A stretch of 64,000 nt of DNA from Trichosphaerium sp. ATCC 40318 (Eukaryota > Discosea > Flabellinia > Trichosidae): positions 186,001 through 250,000 of the forward strand of contig JALMLS010000065.1 of NCBI GenBank assembly GCA_038496445.1. The letters run 5' to 3'. The translations under genes were made by a program, and so were the position numbers. The first letter of the stretch is position 1, and every line of letters starts with the position of its first letter. Below are positions 22,653 through 34,406 of this stretch, one piece after another. The notes under the pieces were generated by a model. That model saw only the letters and a list, made by a program, of their open reading frames with translations. It did not search any database and was not told the origin of the DNA.

Positions 22653-24116
22653 ATGGCGTTTTCTGCACGACAATCGGAAAAATCAGAGCTAAAAGTACAA
22701 GAAAGAGCGAAGGTTATACAGCTGCTCGATGACATGCGTCACCACAGACAAGAGAAAAACTGGTACGTTAAAACACATAGAGACTCCACGTGTTATTGTA
22801 ATCGTTGTTAATGTCTATTGGCACTAATTTTCCACCAGGATGGTATTCAAATACACTTCTGAGCAATACGGTAAAAGAGACGAGCTAGCGTGTGAGGCTA
22901 CAGGTGCAGGAGGACTGGAGAAAGCAAAAGCATACTTTGGAGACAGTAAGTTCATTCAATACTGCCTACGTTCTCAGTAAAAGAGTTTCTGCTACTTTTT
23001 GAGAGACCGTAGAAGTAACCGAATTTTTGGTTTAAAACTTTATCGATTCGCGTTAAACCTTTTTAGATGATGTTAAATTTGGCGTAGTAGAGGTTGTAGT
23101 GAAAGGTACCGCGGTTTGACACTTACTAATCAAATAATTCACACTTTTTTTTTTTCGCGTCAGGTGACAAATACAATCCTGTAAAATACATTCTTATCAC
23201 TTGGATTGGTCCTTCAGTCTCTGCTGGACTTCATAAAGCGCGTTCAGCAGGTCATCGGCCACAATTGGTTGCTTTCATTAAGGTAGCTCTACATCACGTG
23301 CATAACTCTTTGTAACACTATTCTTTAAGAAACATGGCGTTGGCATATCTGCTGAGTACCAAGCCGATTCGCTAGCGGACTTGGATTACGAAAATATCGC
23401 CCAAAAGGTTATGCAACGCAGGCAAGAAGTCGCTACTACTGTAACAGCTGAAAGATCTGACATGGCACGTGATATTTTTATTTTTAATGACTTTTGTTAA
23501 ATCACGTGTTAACGTAGTTGTTAGAGTCGTTCTCATGCTGTCTCTGGCGATACTAAAACATCTGGTCTCGTTGTATCAACAACTGTCGATGGCCCTCTTC
23601 GCGAGCTTTATGGCAGAACTAAGGAATGGGTTCTTATGGCGTATGCTGGTAGAGATGAGCTTACATTTGTAGAAGCTGGAAGCACTGGACTTGGTACGAC
23701 GACGTTGATATAAATTCATGCTGACTTACCTTTTGTTTTCAGACGCTATCAAGAAGTTCTTTGATCCAAGTTCCATTAAGTTTTGTATGTATGCTTTGAC
23801 TTACAGGTGAGTTTTGGTTCTACTTCTGAAATCAAGAAAAGTTAATTTTTGGTTTTTTAAGGCCTACAGGATATGTTGATGATCAAACAAAGTTTATTCT
23901 CATTTCCTTGGTCGGAGAAAATGCTCCACCGCTTCAGAAAGCTAGATCAGGTGGCCACAGACAGACCCTTATTGATTACGGTAATTTTTCTTTTTTTTTT
24001 GTTGTATTTTTCTGAGTTTCTACATAGTCGGTAAATTTGGCGCAGTGCATACCCAATTTCAACCAGAGAGCCCAGAAGATATCTTCACGAAAAACATTAC
24101 ATCAAAGTTCAAGTGA
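22653..24116 (+). CDS. Double ADF-H domain actin-binding protein (coactosin/twinfilin-like)
   Basis: ATG at 22653 (MAFSARQSEKSELKVQERAK), stop 24114-24116 after TSKFK. Two ADF-homology repeats are visible. The first has MVFKYTSEQYGKRDELACEA, VKFGVVEVVVKGD, YILITWIGPSVSAGLHKARS and a long helix YENIAQKVMQRRQEVATTV. The second has KEWVLMAYAGRDELTFVEAG, IKFCMYALTYRPTGYVDDQT and FILISLVGENAPPLQKARSG. The ITWIG/ISLVGE-(x)-L-x-KA pattern is that of coactosin-type ADF-H domains, which bind F-actin. Two tandem domains recall twinfilin, but the sequence is nearer coactosin. Between the two lies one GC-AG intron (23465-23524). Confidence 0.82.
23465..23524 (+). other. GC-AG intron, donor GCACGTG (coactosin-like gene)
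   Basis: Exon ...GATCTGACATG, donor GCACGTGATA, acceptor GTTGTTAG, next exon AGTCGTTCTCATGC. The join at phase 0 gives AERSDM-SRSHAVSG. The GT two bases further in (GTGATA) would put the next exon out of frame. A second CACGTG lies inside the intron. Confidence 0.68.
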
Positions 24117-24587
24117 TACAAATACTTGGATTAAAAACAGTGATTGGCTAGTGTACTGTGAAACCTTTTCAAAAATAAGAAATGTCGTACCTTGTTCAAT
24201 TCGATTTACCATCAAGTCTTTGGTTTATTTCCTCTGATAGTGACATTTTTGAAGTAACATTAAAAATCTCTCAAAGGGTGAGTGTTATAGCATATCAATG
24301 ATATACCAACTTGTGATATCTCGCTATCCATCAATTTCAGCAATATAGCTAAAGCTATATTTGGGCTTCTACAAGTATTAGTCACTTTAATTTAGTGTTC
24401 CGTCTATGGCGGTTAACCTGGTAGTGTATTTGTGTTTATAACAATCACGTGTTGTGTAAAGTCACTCAGTTTGACATGTTTTATTTTGAAGGTAATGTAT
24501 CCCGCAAGGTGAATAACTATTGCTTGTGTAAAATCACCTTAAGTCACATACGTTAAGCTCTATGATTGTAAAGTTCGTTGTAAAACA
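24117..24587. other. Intergenic, promoter side of the aminopeptidase gene
   Basis: About 470 bases with no protein-like frame. It contains small inverted words (ATATAGCTAAAGCTATAT near 24345) and a CACGTG near 24445. Confidence 0.45.
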
Positions 24588-27448
24588 ATGCGTGGTGAGT
24601 ACGACCCTCTTGCTGAAAGCGACCATGGTGAGCGCGTAGGGCAAAAGGTAAATAATCAAAAGGACGTTCAACAATCAATTCTAAATAATTCTAATCAGAG
24701 CGTTTGTAACTGTAACCTCGTTAAAGCAGTGTCGATAGGTAAGAGAATTTTCCGCCAGTACTTGACATTTACTTACACGTAACAATAGTCGCTGTTGTGG
24801 TTATCGTTGCTACTGTAGTAGCGATTGTAATATGGCAACTTGTAGAGATATCAAGAGGACAATCAGAACCCGATTTTTCAGTATAACAACCTAACCTCTG
24901 TGCCGCGTTGTTTATCATCTTACGCTTTCAATTAGGAACTAAAGGATAAATGCTCTCATGTTAAACCAATTACACCTCAAGAATTTGCAGAGCGAAGAGC
25001 CAAGTTACTAGAGAGAATGAGTAAGCAGATCCAAACGAATCCCAAAAAAAGAACTAAGTTGGTTTTTATGGCTTTTTTAACTTTTTTTGCTTTGTAGGTG
25101 GTATTGAAGCGTATGTTTTCGAGGCTGGCCCTAATTTATGGTATTATACTGGTATTCAATGGAGTAGAAGTGAAAGACCTTTCTTACTTGTCGTACAATC
25201 TAATGGCACGTGATTTTCACTTAGCACGTAAAAATATCGCATGAATTTGGTTTTACGTTTCGATAGTTTCCTTACGTACTACAGGCAATTCTTCTTTGAT
25301 TTTACCTAAATTTGAAGAATATACGGCAAGGGAAAAACTGGAGGCTAATTCTTCTTTACAAATGCACTTTTGGTATGTAGTTCTATATCTAGCAAATTTG
25401 CATAAGTTCACAAAAACCCCGAATAACTTATGAGTTTCAACGTTTTTACCACCGTTAAAAAACCCTGATGTGCTACTGTTCTCATAGCTGTTTATATGCA
25501 TCAATCATAGATGATTCTTGAACAACCATGTTCTGTTTCTATGTAGATTCGTGATGTTCCAATGCATAGAGCAATATTTTGTATTTTTTTTTTTGATTTA
25601 GCCACGTGATTTTTTTTTCTTGCTTTCTTTTTCGGTTTTGTTTGTATAACTTTCACATTAAGGTATGAGGGTAAGAATCCAAGCGCATATGAAGTTTTCA
25701 AGAATTTGGTTTATACTGGTGCCACAGTAAATGTTGCATTTGGTGATGATGTTCGATTCTTCATACAAGAGGGTATAGCTTCTTCTGTACAAATTTATAC
25801 TGCTCCAACTTGGTACAATGTACGTCTTTTATTCTACTACTTGGGATGCGACGTGACTGCTCCTAACACAAACTTCTTATGGTTTCGACAAACGCTGTTA
25901 AGAAAGTTTATTTATATTTGATTATTTGATTTAATTACAAACGACTTAGTCGTTCTATATATTGTTGCCTTCTGTCTTGTGGTGTCGTTGAATTGACAAT
26001 TAACCGCTTTTTTTAGATATCAGAAGGTGTTAGACAAATAAAATCGAACCATGAACTCGAAATACTTGGGTGTGCAAATAATGTAACAAAAACAGCTATA
26101 AGAGTAGTATCTACGATGATAAAATACAGTATGTTTTAGAGCCTATCTACTACTACACAAAAATAAAATTAAAGCTAATAAATCCCTTAGAGATGAAGCA
26201 ATCGAAAGTAGCAAGTCTGTTAAGCCAAGCACTCACGACAGCCGGTACGGATTTTAACAGTGTACAAAAAAAGTTGATTTTATTTTTGAATTCAACTTTA
26301 GGTTTAACGAATACATGGCACCTTGTGTTGTTTGGTAAAAACGCTGCTTTCCCTCATGGAACACAAGAGGATAGTGAATTAACAGAAACAGATATAATTT
26401 TGATAGACACAGGTGGTGTAAGGCCAATCTCAATTTTTTCTTTTTTCGCAGTACTTAGACCTTTTTCTCATTTTTTTTCAGGACCTGCTAGGATATCAAA
26501 GTGATATTTCACGCACTTTTGCTATAGGTACATTAAAATTTATTACAGATAGCAAAGCTATATTGCTTAACACTTTTGATTGATTTTCTTGTAGATCCAT
26601 CGAAAATATCTCGAGAAATCAAGGATGCTTGGAATACTGTCCGTTTGGTATGTTCGAACCAAAAAGAACTAAGAAAAAAAAACCTTTTTTTTCTCAATTG
26701 TTAACTAGGTTTTAGGCCCAAAATTTAGCTTTACGAAATATATCAGCTGGTGTTCAGTGTAAAACACCAGATGAAACCGCAAGAAATTATATGGGACAGG
26801 AGTATGTCTGCAATAACTTTTTTTGAGATGTTTTTTTTTGCATGTCGAATTCGTTCACATCATGTTTAGAGGGTATGGATACAGGTATGGTAATTTTACT
26901 CATCGCCTTGGCCATGGTATTGGTATACAGGTTAGCTAAAATTAAAAGGTCATAACATAATTCTAAGTGTTTGAAAGGGTCATGAAGAACCGTACTTGGT
27001 TGAGGGCAATACAAAGCTATTTGAACCTGGCATGGTGTTCAGTGTAGAACCAGGTACTTTTTACACATTTCCTACTGCCACTCCAATACATACATTTTCT
27101 CAACATGGTAGCATTTATCAGCTATCTACGTTTGCACGTGGTAGTGAGCCTACGAAGTTTTAGTGAATTACTTTTTTCAATGATTATTTTTTGCTTGTTG
27201 GTTTATTTTCTACGCAGGACTTTATTTACAAAACAAATGGGGTATAAGAATAGAAGATATAGTATATATTACAGGCACGTATAAATATATTTTGAAAAAG
27301 TCACAAGAAGAGAGACAAATATAAAACAAAGATAAATATTTCCTTGACTTTTATTTTTTTTTTTTGTAACGTTAACTTAGAGGATGGAAAACACAAAGTT
27401 TTTGGTCCTTTATCAGAAGAGTTCGAGAATCCTTTTCAGAATCATTAA
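24588..27448 (+). CDS. Membrane-anchored M24B Xaa-Pro aminopeptidase
   Basis: ATG at 24588, stop 27446-27448. A short polar N-terminus (MRGEYDPLAESDHGERVGQK) is followed by one hydrophobic anchor (VAVVVIVATVVAIVIWQLVE), so a type II membrane protein. The creatinase/prolidase N-domain begins ELKDKCSHVKPITPQEFAER and has AYVFEAGPNLWYYTGIQWSR. The pita-bread domain shows all five metal ligands: Asp in IILIDTGG, Asp in YQSDISRTFAI, His in HRLGHGIG, Glu in MVFSVEPG and Glu in IRIEDIVYIT. It should remove N-terminal residues ahead of proline with a two-metal centre, facing the cell exterior or an organelle lumen. At least twelve introns, one GC-AG (25206-25284). Intact and single copy, in the spacer of the inverted repeat. 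Confidence 0.9.
25206..25284 (+). other. GC-AG intron, donor GCACGTG (aminopeptidase gene)
   Basis: Exon ...GTACAATCTAATG, donor GCACGTGATT, acceptor ACGTACTACAG, next exon GCAATTCTTC. The phase-1 join gives LLVVQSNGNSSLILPKF, the expected creatinase N-domain strand. Confidence 0.7.
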
Positions 27449-27732
27449 ATAAACAGATGTGTCATCTAAAAATTGACATAATTGTATGACTGTGTCTCAG
27501 TGTTTAGTCTCATTAGACTTTTTTGGTCCTAGATTTGTTACACCAGCAGTTTCACATGAACCCAACTTCAAATTCTATCCAGTTTTCTAGAGTATGACAT
27601 TCAAAAAGAAGAAGTTTCGATGAGTTTCATTGTAAAATATCAGTGTTATTTAAAACCAACGTCGTATTAAGAAGTATGCTGGTTTATTTATTTTTAGTAT
27701 TTTTAGTTTTTTAAATTTTTGGTATTATTACA

Positions 27733-29857
27733 TTACGGTTTCCATTCTCTGAAGAAACTTATTGTACTGATATCTGAAGGTGTCAGTCGTTTGGCTGTGT
27801 TCACAAAATTATCGTCTAGAGGAGGAATTAACATTAATGAAAGAGTTTAAGATGGTTCAGACTTACCTTCAGTACATATCGTACAATGTTGCCATACAAC
27901 AACGGCTGTCGCTACTGGTACATAATCAGGACCATGGTAGTGATACAAAGCAGATCCACTGTGTCCACCACTTATATCACAATTTGTTCTTACAACCTAC
28001 GAGTAAATATAAGTACAAGCCAAGATTGTAAATAAAGTTGGCAGAAATGAGTTGCTTGCTTACCCTGTTCCATCCATTTGCTATGGAGCTATATTGACTA
28101 AGTTCGCATTCTTTGGTATCTCCATACAAAGCGCCATCAATACATGTTGGAGATGGTGAATTACTTGAGTCACATACAGGATATCCTCTGTTGTAATGAT
28201 ACAAACTTCCCAAAGATGAAGCAGGTTTGGCGACATATCCTTTAACACACAAATAGTCAGCAACAAACGATACATTGTATAAAGATGTACCCATCCATCC
28301 TGTAAGCTCTCCAATTCTATCTGGTAAGACAAGTATACCCCAGTCGTATGGTGAAGCAGCGTATCCGGAAATAGCTGGATTTCTAACATAAATGTCAATA
28401 AATATCAAGAATGGTCTCAATGTTGTTTCGTACCTCCATTCTACAGGTGTAAAATACCATCTGAATGGATCACCAGGTTCAAAGTTTACAGTGATAGTTG
28501 ATTGTCCATATGGTCGGTTTGTACCCGAGTTTTCATTTCTTCCAGGAATGACAGTAACAGTAAACCAGTTGTTTGTTCCTTGAGCATTGATACAGTGTGC
28601 TATTCACAGAAAAGTTAAAACGAGAGATTTTGATATTAGTGGTTGTTTAAAAGAATACCTGCTGTGAGAACGTGTCTTGGTCCAATCATAGTACCAGTAC
28701 ATCTTCCAAAGTCAGATATTGTTCTAAATCCATATGAGTGAGTTTGAAAGTACGTGAAATAAAAACGTGATTGTACCTCCAAGGCCAAAGTGTTGTTGGT
28801 TCTCTAAGGATTCTGGAATCATCTGCATTGCTCCATCCTCGTTTTGTTGGTGCACCATTTTCATATGAAGGTATTGTGTGGGCTTTCTATGCTGTGTTAG
28901 CGGTAAATCAAATATAAAGACTAAAATAGTATTAGTATTACATACCATAGCACCAGTTAATCCATCTCTCAAACGATTAATTTTTTCAAACAAATTCGAT
29001 CCAACTTCAATCTCCCACTCAACCTTTGTTCCTAAATTCTGTTGTTAGACTTGAAAGGCTAGTACTCCGATAATCTAATTTTATCGTACCAGAGTTGAAA
29101 GCAAGCAATCTTGTTCTACTTTGTAAGTCTGTCTTGTCTACAAAGGGTTTGTTAAAAGACGTAAGTAACTAAGAAAACTATACTGTACCTGTTTCTGTAC
29201 TACCATCTGTCGTTGTACTATCGAAAGCATCAGCCTTTCCTGTTGGCATTTCAATGCGCTTATCAACAAGTTTCCCCGTGCCAACAGGAGTAGCCTAAGA
29301 AAAATTAGGTCAACGAACTGTGAAGCAAATGAGACATACAATCAAGTCGTCTGTAATTCTGATTGGTTTGTTATCTTTTGGCACAATGTTATCAAGAATA
29401 CTCGATAGTTTTCCAAGACCCAAGGTATCGCAGCTACACTCGCAATCGCATATACTACGAACAGGATACGGTACTGTAGGTACATTGTTTGCATCAAAAC
29501 AAACTTCCTTGCCATCAATTTTTGTATCTCCAATTGCGATTTGATTCAAATACAAACGGTGTAGACTGCAAGTACCAAGGGTACCAACAATGATATTAGT
29601 GCATGAAGTGGCAAGTGTTGAGTCACAAACACTTTGACATTTTGATACAGCCATCTCTCTTACATTTTGTAATGCTTCATCCTACGAAACAATTAAACGG
29701 AATAATTAAACAATCAAAGCAATGAAAATGACGCTAGAGCGTTAGTACTTACCAATGCGCATCCATAAGTTTTCGCTGTTACACGATGGCCTTGCGAGTA
29801 CGCACTTTGTGAATAAAGAGATAGTATTAAGAATGTTGCTAAGATTACCAAACGCAT
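27733..29857 (-). CDS. V8-like secreted serine protease, copy 3
   Basis: ATG at 29857, stop 27733-27735. Nearly identical to copy 2 in inverse orientation; the exon MAVSKCQSVCDSTLATSC... is the same at every residue over more than 110 positions. Signal peptide, cysteine-rich N-terminal part, LTAAHC, YDWGILVLPDRIGE and ISGGHSGSALYHYHG are all present. The loop after GWMGT reads SLYNVSFVADYLCVKGYVAK without a frame break, so of the four copies this is the one with the most regular open frame. It is presumably exported and cleaves proteins after acidic residues, as V8-like enzymes do, although the specificity pocket cannot be read with confidence. Confidence 0.83.
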
Positions 29858-29989
29858 CAAAGAAAGTTGTTGTTGCTGCTTTGTTTGTTGTTTGAGGTTT
29901 ATGAAAAATGGTTTTGTTGGAAACGGATGTGAATTTCATGTGAACAGTTGCGTCAACACGTGTGTTCAATAAAATTTTGGGCGTTTTGT

Positions 29990-30823
29990 TCATGCGTATT
30001 CACTGTATATTCAAAGGTCTTTCAACGATGTGTCTGGCTTGATAATAGTCTGCTTTGGAGCCCTGGAAGTGTTGTCGACTTTCTTCTTTTGTCCCTTAGC
30101 GCCGTCATCGTTATTTCAGTTAAATTCTCGCTTTTCTTGAGAGGAGAAGTACCGTTTGGCTTTTTTTGCTTGTTTCTGATATGCCTTGGCTACGTCGTAT
30201 TTAATACAAGGCAAAACAGTCTCGTTTGTTTCCGATCAAATCCGGTCTTTTGGTTATTTAAATATTCACTTAAATTCTGCTTGGGTCTTGTGAATTGCTT
30301 CGTGAACGTATCTCATGGCTGGCAAGCGCATTTAATCTGTTGGACAAAGCAAAACTATATGTTGTTGCTATGCTAGCATTTTTATGCTCTCACTTGTTTT
30401 TGCAAGTCTTTAACAAGTGAAACAACCGTCGTTGATCTGTAAACCTTTCACCATTTAAACAACCGTTTACAAAATATACGCCTTTTATTTACCAAAGGTT
30501 AAAGGATTTGAAGAGTGTTCCAAGACATTAGAAACTTCTCGTTCTCTTACTCCTACAAATTCACCACAAGAAACCTTACAATTGGTAGGAAGACTACAAT
30601 GTCGTGACTCTAACACAGCCTTGACTCTATTGGTTACTAAGACAAATAATAGTTGCTTACACAATTCAATTACAATGGAAATGTGTGTTAAATATAGCAG
30701 TGGAATAACCAATAAAGCTCCTCACATTGGTTGGTGTTCGCATTATTAATTTAGGGCATTGTCACGTGACTGGTGCAGGTGTTGTAGTTTTGGATGGAGA
30801 CATTCAGTATCCTTAACATGAAC
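29990..30823. pseudogene. Mirrored relics upstream of protease copy 3
   Basis: Inverted copies of the relics at 16228-17040. From 29990 to about 30440 the minus strand is the counterpart of the unassigned SEYLNNQKTGF relic. From about 30490 to 30823 the plus strand carries the LRR relic (ECSKTLETSRSLTPTNSPQ, LQLVGRLQ). Both are interrupted by stops. Confidence 0.5.
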
Positions 30824-31027
30824 CTATAAAAGTAGATTGTGACGGTTGGCAGAAAATTACACGTCAACACAGGCCTAGCTGCGCAGAGGAATACCTCTGA
30901 CTTGCAAAAGATATGGCAGCTATTGCTTCAACAAACAGTCCTGTCACTGAAACTTGCAAGAAAATTCTTAGTTTAAACCTAAACAGTTGTATAACTCAGT
31001 TGTATAACTAAACACCTTTTGTGCGCC

Positions 31028-31787
31028 ATGGAAATACCTTTAGAGTTCAAAAACACATGCTACGTTAAGCCGAAAGTATTTAACGACACAGAATGCGACA
31101 ACCTCATTAAACGTATTCAAAACACCACAAACATTAACACCACACGTCCTGACTCTCTTGATTCTGAAATTAAGCGAATAGTTGGTAGAACATCACTAAA
31201 AGACCCTAAACTTGCAGAATGGCTATATGAGCGTAGGAGACTGTTGTCCGACGACATGGGTTCAGAAGAAAGAGGATTCGACTATGGGACCATGCGCTAA
31301 GGGTAATTGGAAGATACATAGCGTAGATCACCGTATTCAGCTTTACAAGTACAAGGACGAAGGAATATTCTCAAAACACCGTGATGGACCAACATACCAT
31401 AGTCCTGACTTGAGATCACTGTTCACTGTACTTGTATACCTCAACGATGACTATAAAGGTGGTCAAACAATAGCTTATACAGATGACGAAGATAAAAGGT
31501 TTGTTGTGCCGAATGAGCGTGGTTCTTGCTTTGCAATGCTACAGAGGCAGTTGCATGAAGGTAGTAGGGTTTTGGAAGGAACAAAGTACCTTCTTAGATG
31601 TGATGTACTCTATGAAAGAAAAGAAGATAATACACATCTTGAATCATTTGATGGATTGAAAGAATCAGAAAAAGCTAAGAAATGGTTTGATTTAGCATCA
31701 GCAATAGAGCTTTCTGGTTATCCTAGGAAGAGTATTGATTACTATAAGAAGGCTTATAAGCTTGATCCAAATGTAGGAGCGGAGTAA
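31028..31787 (+). CDS. Prolyl 4-hydroxylase-type dioxygenase with C-terminal helical repeat; frame break
   Basis: ATG at 31028 (MEIPLEFKNTCYVKPKVF), stop 31785-31787. The core has the iron site H.D in FSKHRDGPTYHSPD, then FTVLVYLNDDYKGGQTIAYT, the distal His in RQLHEGSRVLEGTKYLLRCD and the 2-oxoglutarate-binding basic residue after it. The C-terminus, KAKKWFDLASAIELSGYPRK followed by SIDYYKKAYKLDPN, is TPR-like. Unlike nearly all neighbours, the gene has no evident intron. Around 31290-31310 the first frame ends (GFDYGTMR, stop) and the rest continues one base on (AKGNWKIHSVDHRIQLYKY). No GT-AG or GC-AG pair repairs this without losing conserved residues, so it is a frameshift mutation, a sequence error or a recoding site. 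Confidence 0.75.
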
Positions 31788-31948
31788 AAGAACCCCCCAA
31801 GGAAAGATAAAAGCCGAAAAAACTAAGAAAAAAAACCCAAACTTTTTTTGTCGTCTGTAATATTTAAAAACACGTGACAATGTTCTTATTCAAACAAATA
31901 AACTGTTGAGTTTCAAATGAATATATTTTATTATTATTTTCTTTTTTA

Positions 31949-34063
31949 CTACTGTTGGTATGCATCTGCACCAAGAACAGTTTTTTTTAGTTCTTGGTTT
32001 CTGTGTCTAACAACGAATGCTATAATAATTGACGCAATTATAACAATGATTGCTGCTATGACAACAGGTAGAATGATAAATAGCCTTGGTATACTTTTGC
32101 CACTACTACATGTACTACGTACATCAAGAACAATTATCAATCTACTGTTTGTATAAAGTTCCTTTCCTAGAAACAAAAAATGTTAAGATTCATAAAAGAA
32201 TATGAACATAGTTTGGTTTTTTGGCTACATACCTTGCACTTCTGAGCATGCATCAGAATGATTTACAGATATATCATGATCTCCTCGGTTAGTACATTGA
32301 TAGTTAACATAGACAATTTCGTCACCTATAAAGTTACTTAGAAGAAACAAGAAACATTTGAGATTTTACCATCTTTTGGATTATCGACATTAATAATAAG
32401 TGACGTGTTATCAGCTACCTCATAACACCCATTGATAGTCAAAGTAGTATTTTTATCTATACTTATTGTAGTACGAGAAAGTCTTAAATTACCATACTAG
32501 AAACATTAAGGTGAGCGAAAACCAAACACCAAAAACACAAAAAAAATCATATAACTTGAAGAGAAATAACCTGTTTGGCCACGTACAACAACCTAAAATA
32601 AAAATCAAAGTTAGACATAACTAAACGTTAAACTAAAAGTCACGTACAACAGTAGAATTAACTGGTAACACAACATTAGTATTGGTAGCATTATCATTGC
32701 ATTTAACATTGTTTTCTAAACATAAAGCATCTGCTGATAGCTCAGGTGCAGTAGGTGCGGCTGTAGTAGGTGCAGATGTAGTAGGGGGGGGTGTAGGAGC
32801 AGGATTTGGAGGAGGAATTACTTCTAAACAGGAGGAATAGTTAAAAAAAACAAACCAGTTTTTCTTCACGAAAATAATTAAGTGTAAGAGCGAGGAGTTT
32901 GTGCCTTACCACATAAAACGAAGTTTACCGAATCACAGTCCATATCGTTGAAGAATACCCTAGGTTTACCACCAATAGAAAAAGGAGGAGTTTCTTGTAA
33001 TACAGTGCCACATAATTCTTTTACAGTATCATTACCCAATGATATTTGCATTGAAGGGTTCAATGGAAACCACGTTTGTACAAGCATTTCTGCAAAGTTG
33101 TATTTCGGGGTTGGTAGCCTACAAAAAACAATTTAATAAAAGATATAGTTTAAACCATATCAAATTCTTTAGCACATTGAAAAATGCGAAAAAAAACCAA
33201 CGGTCAGGATTTGACAGCAAAAACAAATTTATCAGAAAATTATGGGATTATATAAATGTTCACCAACGTGAATAACGCTGGTTAATGTTTGTATTCATTA
33301 AACATTGTTGATAAAGAGTCAAAAAGTTTTAAATTCTGCGCTTTTTTCTCCCGCGCCTTGAAAAATAAGTAGAATAGCGTTAGGTCTTTCTTGGGAGGGA
33401 CACAAAAAAACCAGTCGGATTTGAATGCATAGAAATGTATGTCCAATAAAACAATTTGTCGAAAGAAAAGGCGAACAAAAAATAAAGTCTCACGCTGTGT
33501 AGCTATTAGTTAGCTCTGTATCCGTTACTCTTAGCCCACTTCGTTGCCACACAAAGTCATCCAATGTTAATTTGCAATCAGCACAATCTATGTCACTTAT
33601 GCTATCTCTACAACGTTCACAAGCGCATCCTATGATTGTGACCCAACTTTATTGCTGTTAGTTAGGCGTAAACACTGTTAAAACGGTCGTACTCATCACA
33701 TATTGAAGTTACATTCAAGTCGGGCGTTTGTCGTTTCAAATTGACCCAAAATTGCGCAAGATTGTTTGTTGCGTTGTACGCTGCCTCCCAGTCCTCTCGC
33801 GTGAGAACTTCTGCTAGTTGTAGTGATCTTCATAATGGTTCAGTTAGATTGATGGCATTTCAGCGTTGTGTTTATTGTACCGGTTTGCGCAAGCAATGGG
33901 CGCGTCAGCCCACGATGTTAGATTTTGCACCACGACATATTTATTTGCCTACATAACGTTTGTTGGTGCTAAATACGAGTGTATAGCGTACCACAGTGTT
34001 GTTAGATCCATAAACAGAAGCAATTGTTATCGATACCGCTAGTATTATCCAAGCAGCGTTCAT
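31949..34063 (-). CDS. Cysteine-rich type I membrane protein, unknown family
   Basis: ATG at 34063 with signal peptide MNAAWIILAVSITIASVYG; stop 31949-31951. Exons in order give WADAPIACANR, LTREDWEAAYNATNNLAQFW and CACERCRDSISDIDCADC with LTLDDFVWQRSG. Then come NPSMQISLGNDTVKELCG, RVFFNDMDCDSVNFVLCG and a proline/threonine stalk (PPPNPAPTPPPTTSAPTTAA). After these come ALCLENNVKCNDN, LRLSRTTISIDKNTTLTI, YVNYQCTNRGDHDI, and a membrane span (LFIILPVVIAAIIVIIASII) with a short basic tail ending GADAYQQ. Many N-glycosylation sequons. The layout is that of a surface receptor or adhesion protein with paired cysteines. No known domain recognised. Some inner joins are uncertain. Confidence 0.62.
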
Positions 34064-34406
34064 TTAGGGCGCCAATGCAATAATAAACAATAGGATATCT
34101 AAAAGGAAAGCTATTTGCTAAAAAGGCGCTATTGGCCAAATCGCAATAAGTGGTGGCAGGCGACTTGTGTTGGCTCAGTTGTCCGTATTTTGAAGTTAAG
34201 GCAGTTCTAAGCTTGATTTGACTGTGTGAACATGTTAACGGAATTTGCCTTGGTTTACGATGTATGTCTTCCCAGACCTCACAGTAGCAGTACAACAGCG
34301 CATTTTGTTTACAAGGTTGGTTTTACGTACGACAACAAAGAAGTTGTATTACCGTAAGACGCGATAGTACCATACAACTGAGCTATTAGCGAGCGCTAGT
34401 TTTGTT
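34064..34406. other. Intergenic, nothing assigned
   Basis: About 340 bases between the type I membrane protein start and the end of the TMX2-like gene. The single open frame on the minus strand overlaps the neighbouring first exon out of frame and looks like chance. Confidence 0.45.

Larger units (their letters stand above)
27665..30823. repeat. Right arm of the large inverted repeat
   Basis: Reverse complement of 16228-19337, holding protease copy 3 and both relics. The outer end is the word CCTTAACATGAA at about 30811, matching TTCATGTTAAGG at about 16228; the inner end lies just past the shared protease 3' flank. Confidence 0.8.

Noticed and set aside
22302-22692. Plus-strand frames upstream of the coactosin-like gene
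   Set aside because: Composition unlike the other proteins; they lie in the divergent promoter between two well-defined starts.
32775-32800. Run of seven G
   Set aside because: Codes for prolines of the PT-rich stalk on the minus strand; not a regulatory G-tract.
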